The notes under the pieces were generated by a model, which had not been told where the DNA came from, made no database searches, and worked only from the letters and a program-made list of their open reading frames with translations. Made by a program: the position numbers and the translations under genes. This document shows, one piece after another, positions 46,048 to 56,522 of a DNA stretch of 64,000 nucleotides (within the stretch, counting starts at the first letter, position 1; each line of letters starts with the position of its first letter). The stretch spans positions 16,039-80,038 of the forward strand of contig CAJAFV010000043.1 of the NCBI GenBank assembly GCA_903939115.1, given 5' to 3'. The stretch comes from an uncultured Geobacteraceae bacterium (GTDB lineage Bacteria; Desulfobacterota; Desulfuromonadia; Geobacterales; Pseudopelobacteraceae).

Positions 46048-46623
46048 CTATTTCACGACTTTTACAGATTTGATGGTGACAGGTTCAATAGGGACATTCT
46101 GGAATACGGAGTTTTTCCTGCTCTGCGGTGTTGATACGATCTTATCAACGACATCCATGCCATCAATCACCTTGCCGAAGACTGCGTAGCCGAAGCCGTC
46201 AGGATTCGGGCGGTTGAGTGAGGCGTTGTTGGCAACATTAATGAAAAATTGTGATGTGGCGCTGTTCGGGTCGCCGGAACGGGCCATTGAAAGTGTGCCG
46301 CGATCGTTCTTCAGGCCGTTGTCCGCCTCATTTTTGATAGCGGGCAGATTACCCGGTTTTGGTGTCAGGTTCGCGGTCAATCCGCCCCCCTGAGCCATGA
46401 AGCCGGGGATGACGCGATGAAACGTAGTGCCGCTGTAGTAGCCGCTTTTTGTATAGTCGAGAAAATTCTTGACGCTGATAGGGGCTTCCTTCTCGAACAG
46501 TTCAATCTTGACGTTGCCAAGCGACGTTTCCATGATGACAACCGGGTTCTTCTTTCCTTCCGCACAGGCAATTCCAACCATAAAGCAGATGACTGCTACA
46601 ATACTTAGCATCTTTTTAAACAT
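46048..46623 (-). CDS. Exported cyclophilin-type peptidyl-prolyl isomerase
   Basis: The 191-residue protein has a signal peptide (to about residue 22) and a cyclophilin domain with FHRVIPGFMAQGGG, SMARSGDPNSATSQFFI and FGYAVFGKVIDGMDVV. It should act in the periplasm as a PpiA-like folding catalyst. Confidence 0.92.
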   Translation of the reverse strand: MFKKMLSIVAVICFMVGIACAEGKKNPVVIMETSLGNVKIELFEKEAPISVKNFLDYTKSGYYSGTTFHRVIPGFMAQGGGLTANLTPKPGNLPAIKNEADNGLKNDRGTLSMARSGDPNSATSQFFINVANNASLNRPNPDGFGYAVFGKVIDGMDVVDKIVSTPQSRKNSVFQNVPIEPVTIKSVKVVK

Positions 46624-46691
46624 GGTACCCTCCGGTGATATGTATCTTAATTTCTGCGCTACTATACGTCAGGCAGGCCTGAAAATCAACC

Positions 46692-47645
46692 TCAGGCGAC
46701 AGCGCCCCGCACCAGTTCCGCCAGGCACTGAATAAACAGAGGGGAGCTGTTGAGTGACTCCATGCGGCGGAACGTGGTAATGCCGAGGTGCTCTGCAACT
46801 TCCCGATATTCGATGTCGATTTCGTGCAGTGTCTCAATATGGTCCGAAACAAATGAGAGCGGCACCATCAAAATGTCGGTATGCCCGGCTGCGGCCAGTT
46901 CCTTCAACTTGTCGCCGGTGGATGGTTCCAGCCACTTGACCGGACCGGCCCGTGACTGAAAAGCGAGGTGATGCGAAACATCGCCGATTTGAGCCATGAC
47001 GAGTCGTACCGTTGCCTGAATATGATCAAGATAGGGATCGCCATCGGCGATAAATGACTGTGGCAGAGAGTGGGCCGAGAAAAAAAGCTGCACCTTTGAG
47101 CGATCGGTAAAAGTCGCTAATGACTGTTTAATTTTTTCAACCAGGGCCTTGATATAGAGTGGCTGATTGAAAAACTGGCGTACGGAGTGCACCTTAAACG
47201 CGGTTGAACAGCTTTTTAACGAGCGTTCCAGGTCATTAAAGCTTGATCCGGAGGTGGCGCGGGAATAATGCGGGTAGAGCGAGACGGCTACAATCTTTTT
47301 GATACCCTGTTTTTCGATGGCCGCCAGAGCCTCCGGTGCGAACGGATGCCAGTAGCGCATGGCAACGAAGCAGCGGTATGACTCTCCCAATTCACTTTCA
47401 AGTGCCGCTGCCTGCTGTTCCGTCAATTCACGAAGCGGTGATTTGCCGCCGATTTGACGATAGTTGTCGGCACTTTTAGGCGCCCGTTTTTTCACGATTT
47501 TTTTGGCGATGAACGGCTGCAGAAAAGCCGGACCGATCTTGATGATATCGCGGTCGGAAAACAGGTTGTAGAGAAACGGTTCCACCGACTCCAACGAATC
47601 GGGGCCCCCCATCTGAAGCAGAATTACGGCAGTTTTTTCAGACAT
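46692..47645 (-). CDS. hemH: Ferrochelatase
   Basis: The 317-residue protein has the family core: [22 protein letters not shown] at the N-terminus, [19 protein letters not shown] with the catalytic His, and [16 protein letters not shown] with the conserved Glu. It inserts iron into protoporphyrin IX to make haem, needed for the many c-type cytochromes. The cupin gene is 3 bases upstream. Confidence 0.95.
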   Translation of the reverse strand: MSEKTAVILLQMGGPDSLESVEPFLYNLFSDRDIIKIGPAFLQPFIAKKIVKKRAPKSADNYRQIGGKSPLRELTEQQAAALESELGESYRCFVAMRYWHPFAPEALAAIEKQGIKKIVAVSLYPHYSRATSGSSFNDLERSLKSCSTAFKVHSVRQFFNQPLYIKALVEKIKQSLATFTDRSKVQLFFSAHSLPQSFIADGDPYLDHIQATVRLVMAQIGDVSHHLAFQSRAGPVKWLEPSTGDKLKELAAAGHTDILMVPLSFVSDHIETLHEIDIEYREVAEHLGITTFRRMESLNSSPLFIQCLAELVRGAVA

Positions 47646-47648
47646 ACT

Positions 47649-47966
47649 CTACGACCGAATCATGACAAGCAGCATTTTGAATGGCTTGATCGCTTTCAGT
47701 TCATGGGGAATAGTGGCCGGCATGATTATTATCTGCCCTGCTGTTACGGTGTGTTTCTCGCCATTAATGGTCACTTCCGCTTCACCGTCAACGATCTGAA
47801 CAAACGCATCATACGGTACGGTATGCTCGCTTAAGCCCTGTCCAGCGCCGAAAGAAAACATTGTCACCGTGCCGACTTTCTTGTCGATCAGCGTCTTACT
47901 GACAACCGACCCCTCGTTGTAGGCAACAAGCTCACTTAGTGTCAGTGCATTTCCGATTAGTTCCAT
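47649..47966 (-). CDS. Small cupin-domain protein
   Basis: The 105-residue single-cupin protein shows SEHTVPYDAFVQIVDGEAEVTINGEKHTV and GQIIIMPATIPHEL, containing the His/Glu residues of a metal-binding cupin (HTxPYDAF...PH). Its substrate is unknown. It lies upstream of hemH with a three-base gap, probably in one transcript. Confidence 0.85.
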   Translation of the reverse strand: MELIGNALTLSELVAYNEGSVVSKTLIDKKVGTVTMFSFGAGQGLSEHTVPYDAFVQIVDGEAEVTINGEKHTVTAGQIIIMPATIPHELKAIKPFKMLLVMIRS

Positions 47967-47985
47967 ACTATCTCCCTAAAAAAAA

Positions 47986-48372
47986 TTAATTTCCCGTTTG
48001 TTTGGGAATATACTTCACTCCAGGGATGTTAATAAAATCAACATCCTGAGTCCAAAGTTCAGCATTATACTGGATCGCGGTTGCCAAAATCATACTATCA
48101 GCCATCGGTGTCTTGTATTTCAGACTCAGTTTGGCTGATTCAAGAGCAATAGTTTCATTGATGTCAATGACGGTTCCTTGCCTCATCAGGGCTATAGCCT
48201 GCAAAGCGTCATGCTCGGATCGTTGTCGCATGACAACTTTGAATACCTCATATATGGTGATTACAGGGACAAACAGTTGCATCGGATCCACTAACGGCAC
48301 TGCAAAAACAGCGGCATTCGGACCGTCAGTAAAGAATTCAAGCCAACCGGATGAATCGACGATCCGTTTCAT
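47986..48372 (-). CDS. vapC: VapC-type PIN domain ribonuclease toxin
   Basis: The 128-residue PIN domain has acidic catalytic residues in MKRIVDSSGWLEFF (Asp6), the Glu in ITIYEVFKV, TPMADSMILATA (Asp) and DVDF near the end. It is expected to cleave RNA and to be held in check by the MazE/AbrB-type antitoxin whose gene overlaps its start by four bases. The pair forms an autonomous unit between cupin/hemH and groESL. Confidence 0.88.
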   Translation of the reverse strand: MKRIVDSSGWLEFFTDGPNAAVFAVPLVDPMQLFVPVITIYEVFKVVMRQRSEHDALQAIALMRQGTVIDINETIALESAKLSLKYKTPMADSMILATAIQYNAELWTQDVDFINIPGVKYIPKQTGN

Positions 48373-48575
48373 ACCCGGTCATTCTCCCGTTCCACGCCGG
48401 TGTCGATTCCTTTTAAAAATCCACGCATATCTGAGATGGAAAGTTCGGGAATTATCTCCACACGATTGTCGTAAGCCAGGATCTGAACTTTTTGACCTGG
48501 CAGCAGTTTGAGGAGGCTGCGTACCGATTTTGGTATGACAACTTGAAACTTTGGTGAGATGAGAACGGCTTCCAT
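48369..48575 (-). CDS. vapB: AbrB/MazE-type antitoxin (VapB-like)
   Basis: From ATG 48575, preceded by a strong AGGAGG, the 68-residue protein has a SpoVT/AbrB DNA-binding fold (MEAVLISPKFQVVIPKSVR, LLPGQKVQILAYDNRVEIIP) and a C-terminal tail (MRGFLKGIDTGVEREND) that would wrap the toxin. An upstream ATG at 48617 is less well placed. It should repress its own promoter. Confidence 0.85.
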   Translation of the reverse strand: MEAVLISPKFQVVIPKSVRSLLKLLPGQKVQILAYDNRVEIIPELSISDMRGFLKGIDTGVERENDRV

Positions 48576-48585
48576 GCTGTTCCTC

Positions 48586-48732
48586 CTATCGATCTCTATC
48601 TTGTACAACAGTACCATGATGGATTAAAAAAACAAGGTTTTTAACCATTCTTGAGTGCAGGTATTCAGCCAGTTCGTCGATCACCTGTCGCTCATCCGTA
48701 AAAGCCTTGATGCGGACAGCATTACCTATCAG
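48586..48732 (-). pseudogene. Possible remnant of a decayed gene upstream of vapB
   Basis: Between stops, 48 sense codons stay open and read like protein (NAVRIKAFTDERQVIDELAE), without a start codon in good context. The frame ends inside the vapB upstream region. It may be the tail of a gene lost by deletion. No family is recognised. Confidence 0.25.
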
Positions 48733-48742
48733 TCACTACGCA

Positions 48743-48777
48743 AACAAGGCAGAGAACCGAAGTCCCCTGCCTTGTTA
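48743..48777. terminator. Terminator hairpin after groEL
   Basis: AACAAGGCAG (48743-48752) pairs with CTGCCTTGTT (48768-48777), a ten-base-pair stem around a 15-base loop, 33 bases after the groEL stop on the minus strand. T-rich tails are short on both sides. Confidence 0.6.
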
Positions 48778-48809
48778 TTTATAATACATCAGACGATAGA
48801 GCCGTTCGG

Positions 48810-50483
<1,674 letters not shown>

Positions 50484-50531
50484 TTAATGTGTATTGTAGG
50501 GATGAATTGCGTTCACCCGGTTTTGTTTTAT

Positions 50532-50819
50532 TTATTCAACTACAGCCAGAATGTCGTCTTCACGCATCATGAGGTAATCTTCGCCGTCTACTTTTACTTC
50601 TGTGCCGGCATATTTGCCAAACAGTACGATATCGCCGATTTTAACATCCAGTGGCAGAACTTTACCGTCTTCAGTTTTCTTGCCGTTGCCTGCAGCTACG
50701 ATTTCGCCGCGCTGCGGCTTCTCTTTAGCGGTCTCAGGGATGAAAAGCCCCCCTGCAGTTTTTGTCTCTTCTTCTACTCTCTTTACAATGATGCGGTCCT
50801 GAAGTGGTCGTAAATTCAT
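50532..50819 (-). CDS. groS: Co-chaperonin GroES
   Basis: The 95-residue protein has the usual [18 protein letters not shown] start and the mobile loop [18 protein letters not shown]. It caps GroEL. The gene is first in the operon and follows the CIRCE element by about 48 bases. Confidence 0.98.
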   Translation of the reverse strand: MNLRPLQDRIIVKRVEEETKTAGGLFIPETAKEKPQRGEIVAAGNGKKTEDGKVLPLDVKIGDIVLFGKYAGTEVKVDGEDYLMMREDDILAVVE

Positions 50820-50867
50820 CTGTACTTCTCCTTTCTATCCTTGTGGGGTGTGGTGGTAAAGTTAAAA

Positions 50868-50894
50868 TTAGCACTCGCAGCTGTCGAGTGCTAA
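50868..50894 (-). promoter_or_regulatory. CIRCE operator (HrcA site)
   Basis: TTAGCACTC - nine bases - GAGTGCTAA matches the CIRCE consensus exactly. It lies just downstream of the minus-strand promoter, at or near the expected transcription start, so HrcA binding would block groESL transcription at normal temperature. Confidence 0.95.
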
Positions 50895-50901
50895 CAGTCG
50901 G

Positions 50902-50930
50902 AATATAAACAGCGCCATTTCAAAAATCAA
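50902..50930 (-). promoter_or_regulatory. groESL promoter
   Basis: On the minus strand TTGATT (50930-50925) and TATATT (50907-50902) are 17 bases apart. The CIRCE operator follows 7 bases after the -10 box. Confidence 0.75.
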
Positions 50931-50951
50931 GGGGTATATGAAATATTTTAT

Positions 50952-52160
50952 TCAGATCTCGTCAGCGACCTTGGACGCCTTGAAATTCCGGAACAGGATA
51001 AGGTCGTAGACGATTTTCAAGCCGCCTGCGATTATGAAGGGGCTGCCGACTGACACCGAAAGCAAGGCTCCGGCTATGGAGGGGGCAAGAGAAGCGCCGA
51101 TTGAGCGGGCGATGCCGGTTATGCCCGCCGCAGCTGAGCGCTCATCCGGGGCGACGACGGCCATGGTGTAGGCCTGGCGCGTCGGTACGTCCATCTGGGA
51201 AATGCTGAAACGTAACAGCAGCATACTGATGGCAAGTGTGAAAGTCGGCATCAGCGGGACAAGAATCAGCAGCATATTCGACGGCAGATGAGTGAACACC
51301 ATGGTGCGGATAAGTCCGATCTTTTTAGCCAGCGGTACGGCAAGGAGTGCAGAAACCCCGGCGAGCAGATTGGCGCCGAAGAATATGCTCCCCAGCATAG
51401 CTTCGTCGGCATTGAAGCGAACGTGGAACCAGTACGCCATAAAACTTTGCAGGACGAATCCTCCGGCAAAAGCATCCAGAGAGAAAAGGAGTGACAGTTT
51501 TGTCACCACTCCACGCGATTTGTGCAGCCCAAAACGATGTGGCGAGGAAGCTGCCGGCGATGACGGAAACGCTTCGCATTCCGTGGTCAAACACGCGAAA
51601 ACAGCTGCCAACAGGCCGCCAATACCAGCATAGCCACACAAAATGATCCGATAGGAATCGAGCGGGCTGACTCCGCTCCGTTGCAGCTGCGTGGCAAGAA
51701 AGCCTCCGATAAGCGCCCCCACGGCGGTTGCCAGAGATCCGCTCAGATTGTACCAGGCAAACAAACCGGTACGTCGCTCGTTAGTTACAAGTTGCGACAG
51801 CATCGCCTGTTCCACGGGAAGAAAGGGGCCGATTTCGTTGCCGCTCGGGCTGATGACCCCGACAATTGCGGCAAGGATGAGAAGCAGCGGATTACTGGTC
51901 AGAACGAAGACCGCTCCGGCAGCCATCATCAGCAGCGCGCCGATGATTAACGTTTTTTTGCGACCGAAGCGATCAGCGGTCGTCGTCAGGAGAAGCGATA
52001 TGCCGGCATCTCCGAAAAGCGTCAGCGAGAACAGCACCCCCATGAGAATATCGCTGAAACCTGATTCGGAAAGGTAGAGGGCAAGTACGACGGAGAGAAA
52101 TCCATAGCCGAAGAGCCTGAGGGTGCGGGTCGCGAAAAGCAGTACGATGTTTTGGTTCAT
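50952..52160 (-). CDS. Major facilitator superfamily transporter
   Basis: The 402-residue protein has 12 hydrophobic helices and the MFS loop motif between helices 2 and 3 (TTADRFGRKKTLIIG). VPTRQAYTMAVVAPDERSAAAGI marks the drug-exporter-like branch. The substrate is unknown. Its start overlaps the stop of the radical SAM gene by four bases, suggesting the two are coupled. Confidence 0.85.
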   Translation of the reverse strand: MNQNIVLLFATRTLRLFGYGFLSVVLALYLSESGFSDILMGVLFSLTLFGDAGISLLLTTTADRFGRKKTLIIGALLMMAAGAVFVLTSNPLLLILAAIVGVISPSGNEIGPFLPVEQAMLSQLVTNERRTGLFAWYNLSGSLATAVGALIGGFLATQLQRSGVSPLDSYRIILCGYAGIGGLLAAVFACLTTECEAFPSSPAASSPHRFGLHKSRGVVTKLSLLFSLDAFAGGFVLQSFMAYWFHVRFNADEAMLGSIFFGANLLAGVSALLAVPLAKKIGLIRTMVFTHLPSNMLLILVPLMPTFTLAISMLLLRFSISQMDVPTRQAYTMAVVAPDERSAAAGITGIARSIGASLAPSIAGALLSVSVGSPFIIAGGLKIVYDLILFRNFKASKVADEI

Positions 52161-53479
52161 TTCACCGGCCAGCCGCTCTCAAAGCCGGGAGGAAAGAAGT
52201 TTTCTTTCGTACGGTTATAATAACCAAACTGGAGGCGCGGGAACTCTTTCTTGAGCCGCTGCAGCAGCCGGTACATGCCGATGCCCTTCCCCTGCACTCC
52301 CATTTCGCGGTTGTAATAGTCAGGATCGATAGACAGGTTGCGCATCTGGATCATATCGATATTCGTCTCGGCAACAAATTTCAGCAGTGTCTCGACCTCC
52401 TCCGGGGCGTCAGAAACACCGGGGGAGACCAGGTAGTTAATCGACGTGAAGCGCCCCGCCTGCTGTGCGATATGTACCGAACGGAGTACGTCACTAAACA
52501 GGTATCCTTTGGGGCGGTAATAGCGGTTATAGGTGTCCTCGCGGACCGAATTCATCGAAAAGCGGAACGAATCCATCCCGGCATCGCAGAGCAGCTGCAC
52601 CCTCTCGGGAATCGAGCCGTTCGAATTGAAATTGACCGTACCGCGTGAACTCCCCTTTTTCATGCGCAGGGTCGCTTCGGCAATCGTATTGGCCTGCAGG
52701 ATCGGATCGCCTTCACATCCCTGGCCGTAGGAAACTATCGCCTCTTCGGCCTGCTCCAGATGGGGGAGGGCGAGCTCGCACAGCTCTTCGGGTGTCGGGA
52801 CAAAACTGATCCGATCGTGGTTGGAGGGGCAGCATTCCGACGCCTGCAGACTGATGCACCCCAGGCAGGCCGAGTTGCAGACAGGTGAGGTCGGCAGCGG
52901 CGCTTCCCAGCGGCGATAAAAGAGGTTCTTGGCGGCAAAGCAGTGATAGTCGACGGCGCAGCGTGACAGCTGCTCCAGCAGGCGGTTGTCAGGCATCTGC
53001 TTCAGCATCTCCCGAACAAGCGGGTCAAGGGTGCGATCGTCATAGTTCACCGGGTTCCAGTTGCTGTTGTTGTCCACTTTGGTTGCGGCAACAACAAAAC
53101 AGTCCCGATCCTCGTCCCATCCGACGGCGGTATATGACCAGAGCGGGAGAAGTTCGGTTTTCTTAGAGTAATCGCACGCAGGAAGCAGGGTCCGCAGATA
53201 ACCGGGGGCCATAAAGGCTGATACGGCCTGGATCCGCTGACTCCGTTTGCCCTCTCGCAAGGTATCAACGGTAATAAAGGCTTTTTTGCGGGCGTCCCAC
53301 GCGATGGGGGGCATGGAAGGCATGGTAAAGAGTTTGCTGTCTTCAGGAAGCGGTATCAGTTCGACATTTTCAGGCAGAGTCGGCACATTTCCGTTCATTC
53401 CGGCCATGCAGAGTTCCGGGTGGTCGAAGATATTTCCTTTATGGTCGGCGTACAGCATCTTTGGAAGGCGTCGTGACAC
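52157..53479 (-). CDS. Radical SAM protein
   Basis: From GTG 53479 (GGAGCACC upstream) the 440-residue protein carries CNSACLGC, the CxxxCxxC motif for the SAM [4Fe-4S] cluster, at about residue 195. The cluster motif sits unusually far from the N-terminus, behind a 190-residue domain of unknown type. Downstream motifs typical of the fold are SYGQGCEGDPIL and RFSMNSVRED. The reaction is unknown. Coupling to an MFS gene suggests a modified small molecule or peptide, which is inference. Confidence 0.82.
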   Translation of the reverse strand: MSRRLPKMLYADHKGNIFDHPELCMAGMNGNVPTLPENVELIPLPEDSKLFTMPSMPPIAWDARKKAFITVDTLREGKRSQRIQAVSAFMAPGYLRTLLPACDYSKKTELLPLWSYTAVGWDEDRDCFVVAATKVDNNSNWNPVNYDDRTLDPLVREMLKQMPDNRLLEQLSRCAVDYHCFAAKNLFYRRWEAPLPTSPVCNSACLGCISLQASECCPSNHDRISFVPTPEELCELALPHLEQAEEAIVSYGQGCEGDPILQANTIAEATLRMKKGSSRGTVNFNSNGSIPERVQLLCDAGMDSFRFSMNSVREDTYNRYYRPKGYLFSDVLRSVHIAQQAGRFTSINYLVSPGVSDAPEEVETLLKFVAETNIDMIQMRNLSIDPDYYNREMGVQGKGIGMYRLLQRLKKEFPRLQFGYYNRTKENFFPPGFESGWPVK

Positions 53480-53637
53480 GGTGGTGCTCCTGGTGCAGTT
53501 GGGTTAGTGTGGAGAGGTGACAGACTACCGCGATAATTTTTCATGTCAAGCGGGAAGTTTTGTGGTTGCATCCGTTCCCCGGATGCGGAAGAATGCGGAT
53601 GTATTACAATCAGCACGCACCGATAAGGAAATAATCC

Positions 53638-54432
53638 ATGAACAGAGTCTCAATAGCGCTTCTTGCCCTTACCATTACTGCTGCTTCACCTGTTTTCGCC
53701 GTTTCGCCGCCGCCATCAATGGAAAGCCTGAAACAGCAGACAGCATCCCGCTATGCCGGTCTGACGCCAACCACATGGGGAGAAAATGTTCCGGGGGTGC
53801 GGACGCGCCTGGATACAGACCGGAAGGTTATCGCGCTGACGCTTGATGCCTGTGGTAGCGCCAAAGGAAAAGGGGTCGATTCCCGGTTGATGGAGTTTCT
53901 GATTCGCGAACAGATTCCCGCGACTCTCTTTATCAACGGCCGCTGGATTGATGCCAACCCCGACCTGTTCAGGCAGTTGGCCGCAAATCCGCTCTTTGAA
54001 ATTGCCAACCACGGCATCCGGCACAAGCCTGCATCAGTCAGCGGTCGGTCGGTGTATGGTATCGACGGCACGAAGAATATCGCTGAGGTCGTTGAGGAGA
54101 TCGAGCTGAATGCCCGCAAGATTGAAACCGTCAGCGGGGTGCGCCCGAAGCTGTTTCGTTCCGGCACCGCCTTCTATGACGAGATTGCAGTGCAGATATC
54201 CCGGGATCTGGGGCACGAGGTCGCCGGTTATTCCCTGCTTGGGGATGCCGGGGCAACCTGGAGTGCCGCTCAGGTCAAAACGGCGCTATTAAAGGCTGTT
54301 CCGGGCGATATTGCCTTGTTGCATATGAATCACCCCGAAGCGGGAACAGGCGAGGGGATCATGGCGGCGGTGCCGGAACTAAAAAAACGCGGTTTCAAGT
54401 TTGTCAGAATGTCGGATTATCCATTGAAGTAG
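53638..54432 (+). CDS. Exported polysaccharide deacetylase family protein
   Basis: The 264-residue protein has a signal peptide (to about residue 21) and a NodB-type fold: IALTLDACG (first Asp pair region), EIANHGIRHKP (His-x4-His metal ligands), PKLFRSGTAFYDE and IALLHMNHPEAGTG. The N-terminal Asp motif reads TLDACG rather than TFDDG, a variant found in some chitooligosaccharide/peptidoglycan deacetylases. It likely acts on cell-wall or extracellular glycans. Confidence 0.85.
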   Translation: MNRVSIALLALTITAASPVFAVSPPPSMESLKQQTASRYAGLTPTTWGENVPGVRTRLDTDRKVIALTLDACGSAKGKGVDSRLMEFLIREQIPATLFINGRWIDANPDLFRQLAANPLFEIANHGIRHKPASVSGRSVYGIDGTKNIAEVVEEIELNARKIETVSGVRPKLFRSGTAFYDEIAVQISRDLGHEVAGYSLLGDAGATWSAAQVKTALLKAVPGDIALLHMNHPEAGTGEGIMAAVPELKKRGFKFVRMSDYPLK

Positions 54433-54468
54433 AAACAGCCCCACTCCTTTCGGAACGGGGCTGTTTCT
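54431..54468. terminator. Bidirectional terminator between deacetylase and octaheme reductase genes
   Basis: AGAAACAGCCCC (54431-54442) pairs with GGGGCTGTTTCT (54457-54468), twelve base pairs with A/T-rich flanks on each side. It serves the convergent deacetylase gene and nap operon. Confidence 0.9.
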
Positions 54469-54489
54469 AGCAACAATACTTAAACTGCA

Positions 54490-56115
54490 TTACTTCTTCG
54501 CTTCACCCTTTGTAACTACTGCCATGGCATCATTCAGGATCTTTACACCGGCTTTAGAGGCGGCGATCGATCCGGTAAGGCTCTCGCGGGCCAGACCGGG
54601 ATTGTGGAAACCGTCAGAGTTCTCGGCGGTCCAGTATTCCCAGAGGACATGCGCTTCTTCATGCTTTTCGCGAGCCTGGGTCAGAACACTCTCGGTCACG
54701 CCCATACGCTGTGCAGCAGCATACGAATCGATCAGCTGACCAAGCCAGTACTCGGACTTGCGCATTTTGCCCTTGGTGTAGTTGATGATCGACTCCATTT
54801 CGTACTGTTTCTTCTCAACGGTGCTGTCCGGATGGCATCCGAGGCAGGCCGCCTTAATGTTCTGCTTCGGTTTGACCACACCGTGGGTCGAGAACATTTT
54901 GCCGTCTTTCCCCTTCATCTTCGGCATATGGCACTGATGGCACTGTACTCCGGCTTTGTCATGTACGCTGCCGGCATAGGTTTCAGCCTCTGGATGCTGG
55001 AACTTGACCAGGCGGGCGCCGGTAACGGCGTGCTTGAAGTCGAAGAAGTCGAGATCCTTGTAATGTTTCAGCAGCTGCAGCGAGTTCTTGAGCGGAAAGT
55101 GGTTGGTGCGCTGGTCGTCGTACTTGATAGCTTTACCGTCACTCCACTGGGTCCCTGCACCGCACGCATATTCGACGTGGCACTGGGCGCACATCATGCG
55201 GGAGTCCGTTTTCGACATAACGCCGATCTTGCGGAAGCCGTCACGGAAGCTGATTACCTTCAGGTCGGTTTTGCCGTCCTTGGCAAAGATGTTGCCCTTG
55301 GTGTCCCGCTCGATAGCCTGAATCAGGCCGTCACGCACTACGCGTGGCTGAGTGCCGTGCGGATCATGGCAGTGAATGCAGCCGACCGCATTGTTGGTAT
55401 CCTTGGCAACGTCAACAATGTTAGAGGTGCGGTCCCACTTGGCCTTCGGATCCTTGTCTCCCATAAACTTCATCTTCAGGATATGGTCTGAAGTCTTGCA
55501 CTGGATACAGGTCGGATTACCGGCCATGGCGGTCTCTTTCATTTTAAAGTCTGCACCCTTGTCAACCAGCACATCCCACGTTTTGCCAACTTTGTCGACC
55601 CCTTTCCAGCCGTCTTTAAACTGGAAACGGCCACCCTGAAAGCGATCCACGACAAACTGGTCAATCACCATGAAAGCATGGCCGCGCGGTTCGTTGTGCT
55701 CAATCGTAAAGCCATACGGTGCCAGCAGTTTGTCCTGCATCGGCGAACGACCGGTTGGAGTACCCTTCTCTTTACGGGCACCGCCATCACGATTTACGGT
55801 AAAGAAACTTTCATACTGGCTTTTGTGGCACTTGCCACAGAGCGCCTGATCGATGGTGGTAACCGGTTTATTCTTCTCGGGGTCACCCATGTGGGCATCC
55901 AGTTTGTCATGGCAGACCGTACAGGCCAGCTTGGCATGTTTGGAGCCTTCTTTGAGCGCCTTGACCTCATCGTGACACTCGTAGCATTTGGCGCGTCCAT
56001 CATTGGCCAGTTTTGTGGCCGGTTTGTTGACTGCGGTGGTCATGGCCGGAAGGGTTAACAATAGCCCCGCGACCCCTGCAATTGCGGCGACAACTGCCAG
56101 TTTCTTTTTCAGCAT
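54490..56115 (-). CDS. Octaheme cytochrome c nitrite reductase (ammonia-forming)
   Basis: From ATG 56115 (GAGGAG upstream) the protein has 541 residues and a signal peptide (to about 28). Eight haem sites are visible: CYECH 44, CTVCH 65, CGKCH 93, CIQCK 203, CIHCH 246, CAQCH 309, CHQCH 392 and CLGCH 424. The Lys-ligated fourth site and the three extra N-terminal haems define the octaheme nitrite reductase family rather than pentaheme NrfA. Active-site candidates by alignment to NrfA are Arg144 (EPRGHA), Tyr315 and His411. Tyr315-Ala-Cys317 matches the Tyr-x-Cys pair cross-linked in Thioalkalivibrio TvNiR. It should reduce nitrite to ammonium in the periplasm. It is last in the nap operon, two bases after a NapF-like gene; no NrfH partner exists. 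Confidence 0.93.
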   Translation of the reverse strand: MLKKKLAVVAAIAGVAGLLLTLPAMTTAVNKPATKLANDGRAKCYECHDEVKALKEGSKHAKLACTVCHDKLDAHMGDPEKNKPVTTIDQALCGKCHKSQYESFFTVNRDGGARKEKGTPTGRSPMQDKLLAPYGFTIEHNEPRGHAFMVIDQFVVDRFQGGRFQFKDGWKGVDKVGKTWDVLVDKGADFKMKETAMAGNPTCIQCKTSDHILKMKFMGDKDPKAKWDRTSNIVDVAKDTNNAVGCIHCHDPHGTQPRVVRDGLIQAIERDTKGNIFAKDGKTDLKVISFRDGFRKIGVMSKTDSRMMCAQCHVEYACGAGTQWSDGKAIKYDDQRTNHFPLKNSLQLLKHYKDLDFFDFKHAVTGARLVKFQHPEAETYAGSVHDKAGVQCHQCHMPKMKGKDGKMFSTHGVVKPKQNIKAACLGCHPDSTVEKKQYEMESIINYTKGKMRKSEYWLGQLIDSYAAAQRMGVTESVLTQAREKHEEAHVLWEYWTAENSDGFHNPGLARESLTGSIAASKAGVKILNDAMAVVTKGEAKK

Positions 56116-56117
56116 GG

Positions 56118-56522
56118 TTATTCTCCTCTCTGTTGTGATTCTGCGTGATAGGCAGATGGTGTTTGTGTGGCGGTACGTACCTGCATCCTGACCGCCTTTG
56201 GGGTTACCGGACAGACATATTGGCAGATCCCGCATCCGGTGCAGATCTGCTGGTTAATTCTGATACCTGTTCCCTGAATGAGTTCGATCGCTTCCGGCTC
56301 GCACCGCTCAACGCATGAAAAACAGCCGCTGCTCCGTGCCAGGCAGGTGTCATTATAGGCAACGGCGACCTCGTTTTCCCGGGGTGATGCTTCAAAATCA
56401 GCCATATCCTGAATTTCCTCGGGTAACGCTGCCGGGCCTTTCAGCGCATCAGAGACCGTGCAGACCGCCTCTCCAAGAGACATCAGGCTTTTCCTGAAGA
56501 AATCTTTACGGCTGATGCTCAT
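56118..56522 (-). CDS. napF: NapF-like ferredoxin, second copy
   Basis: From ATG 56522 the 134-residue protein has an N-terminal SISRKDFFRKSLMSLGE segment, an acidic middle, and two [4Fe-4S] motifs: CLARSSGCFSCVERCEP (CX6CX2CX3C) and CTGCGICQYVCP. It is a paralogue of the gene at 60944-61306. NapF proteins are thought to help cofactor insertion in NapA or electron transfer. The start overlaps the napB stop (ATGA). It is placed directly before the octaheme reductase gene, so it may serve that enzyme; the twin-Arg-like SRKDFF motif lacks a clear hydrophobic export region. Confidence 0.85.
   Translation of the reverse strand: MSISRKDFFRKSLMSLGEAVCTVSDALKGPAALPEEIQDMADFEASPRENEVAVAYNDTCLARSSGCFSCVERCEPEAIELIQGTGIRINQQICTGCGICQYVCPVTPKAVRMQVRTATQTPSAYHAESQQRGE

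Noticed and set aside
54604..55491. 295-codon open frame on the plus strand
   Set aside because: It is antisense to the octaheme reductase, whose eight haem motifs prove the minus-strand frame.
54490..56115. Annotation of the octaheme cytochrome as NrfA
   Set aside because: NrfA has five haems with the CxxCK site first; here three CxxCH sites precede CxxCK and a Tyr-x-Cys pair is present.
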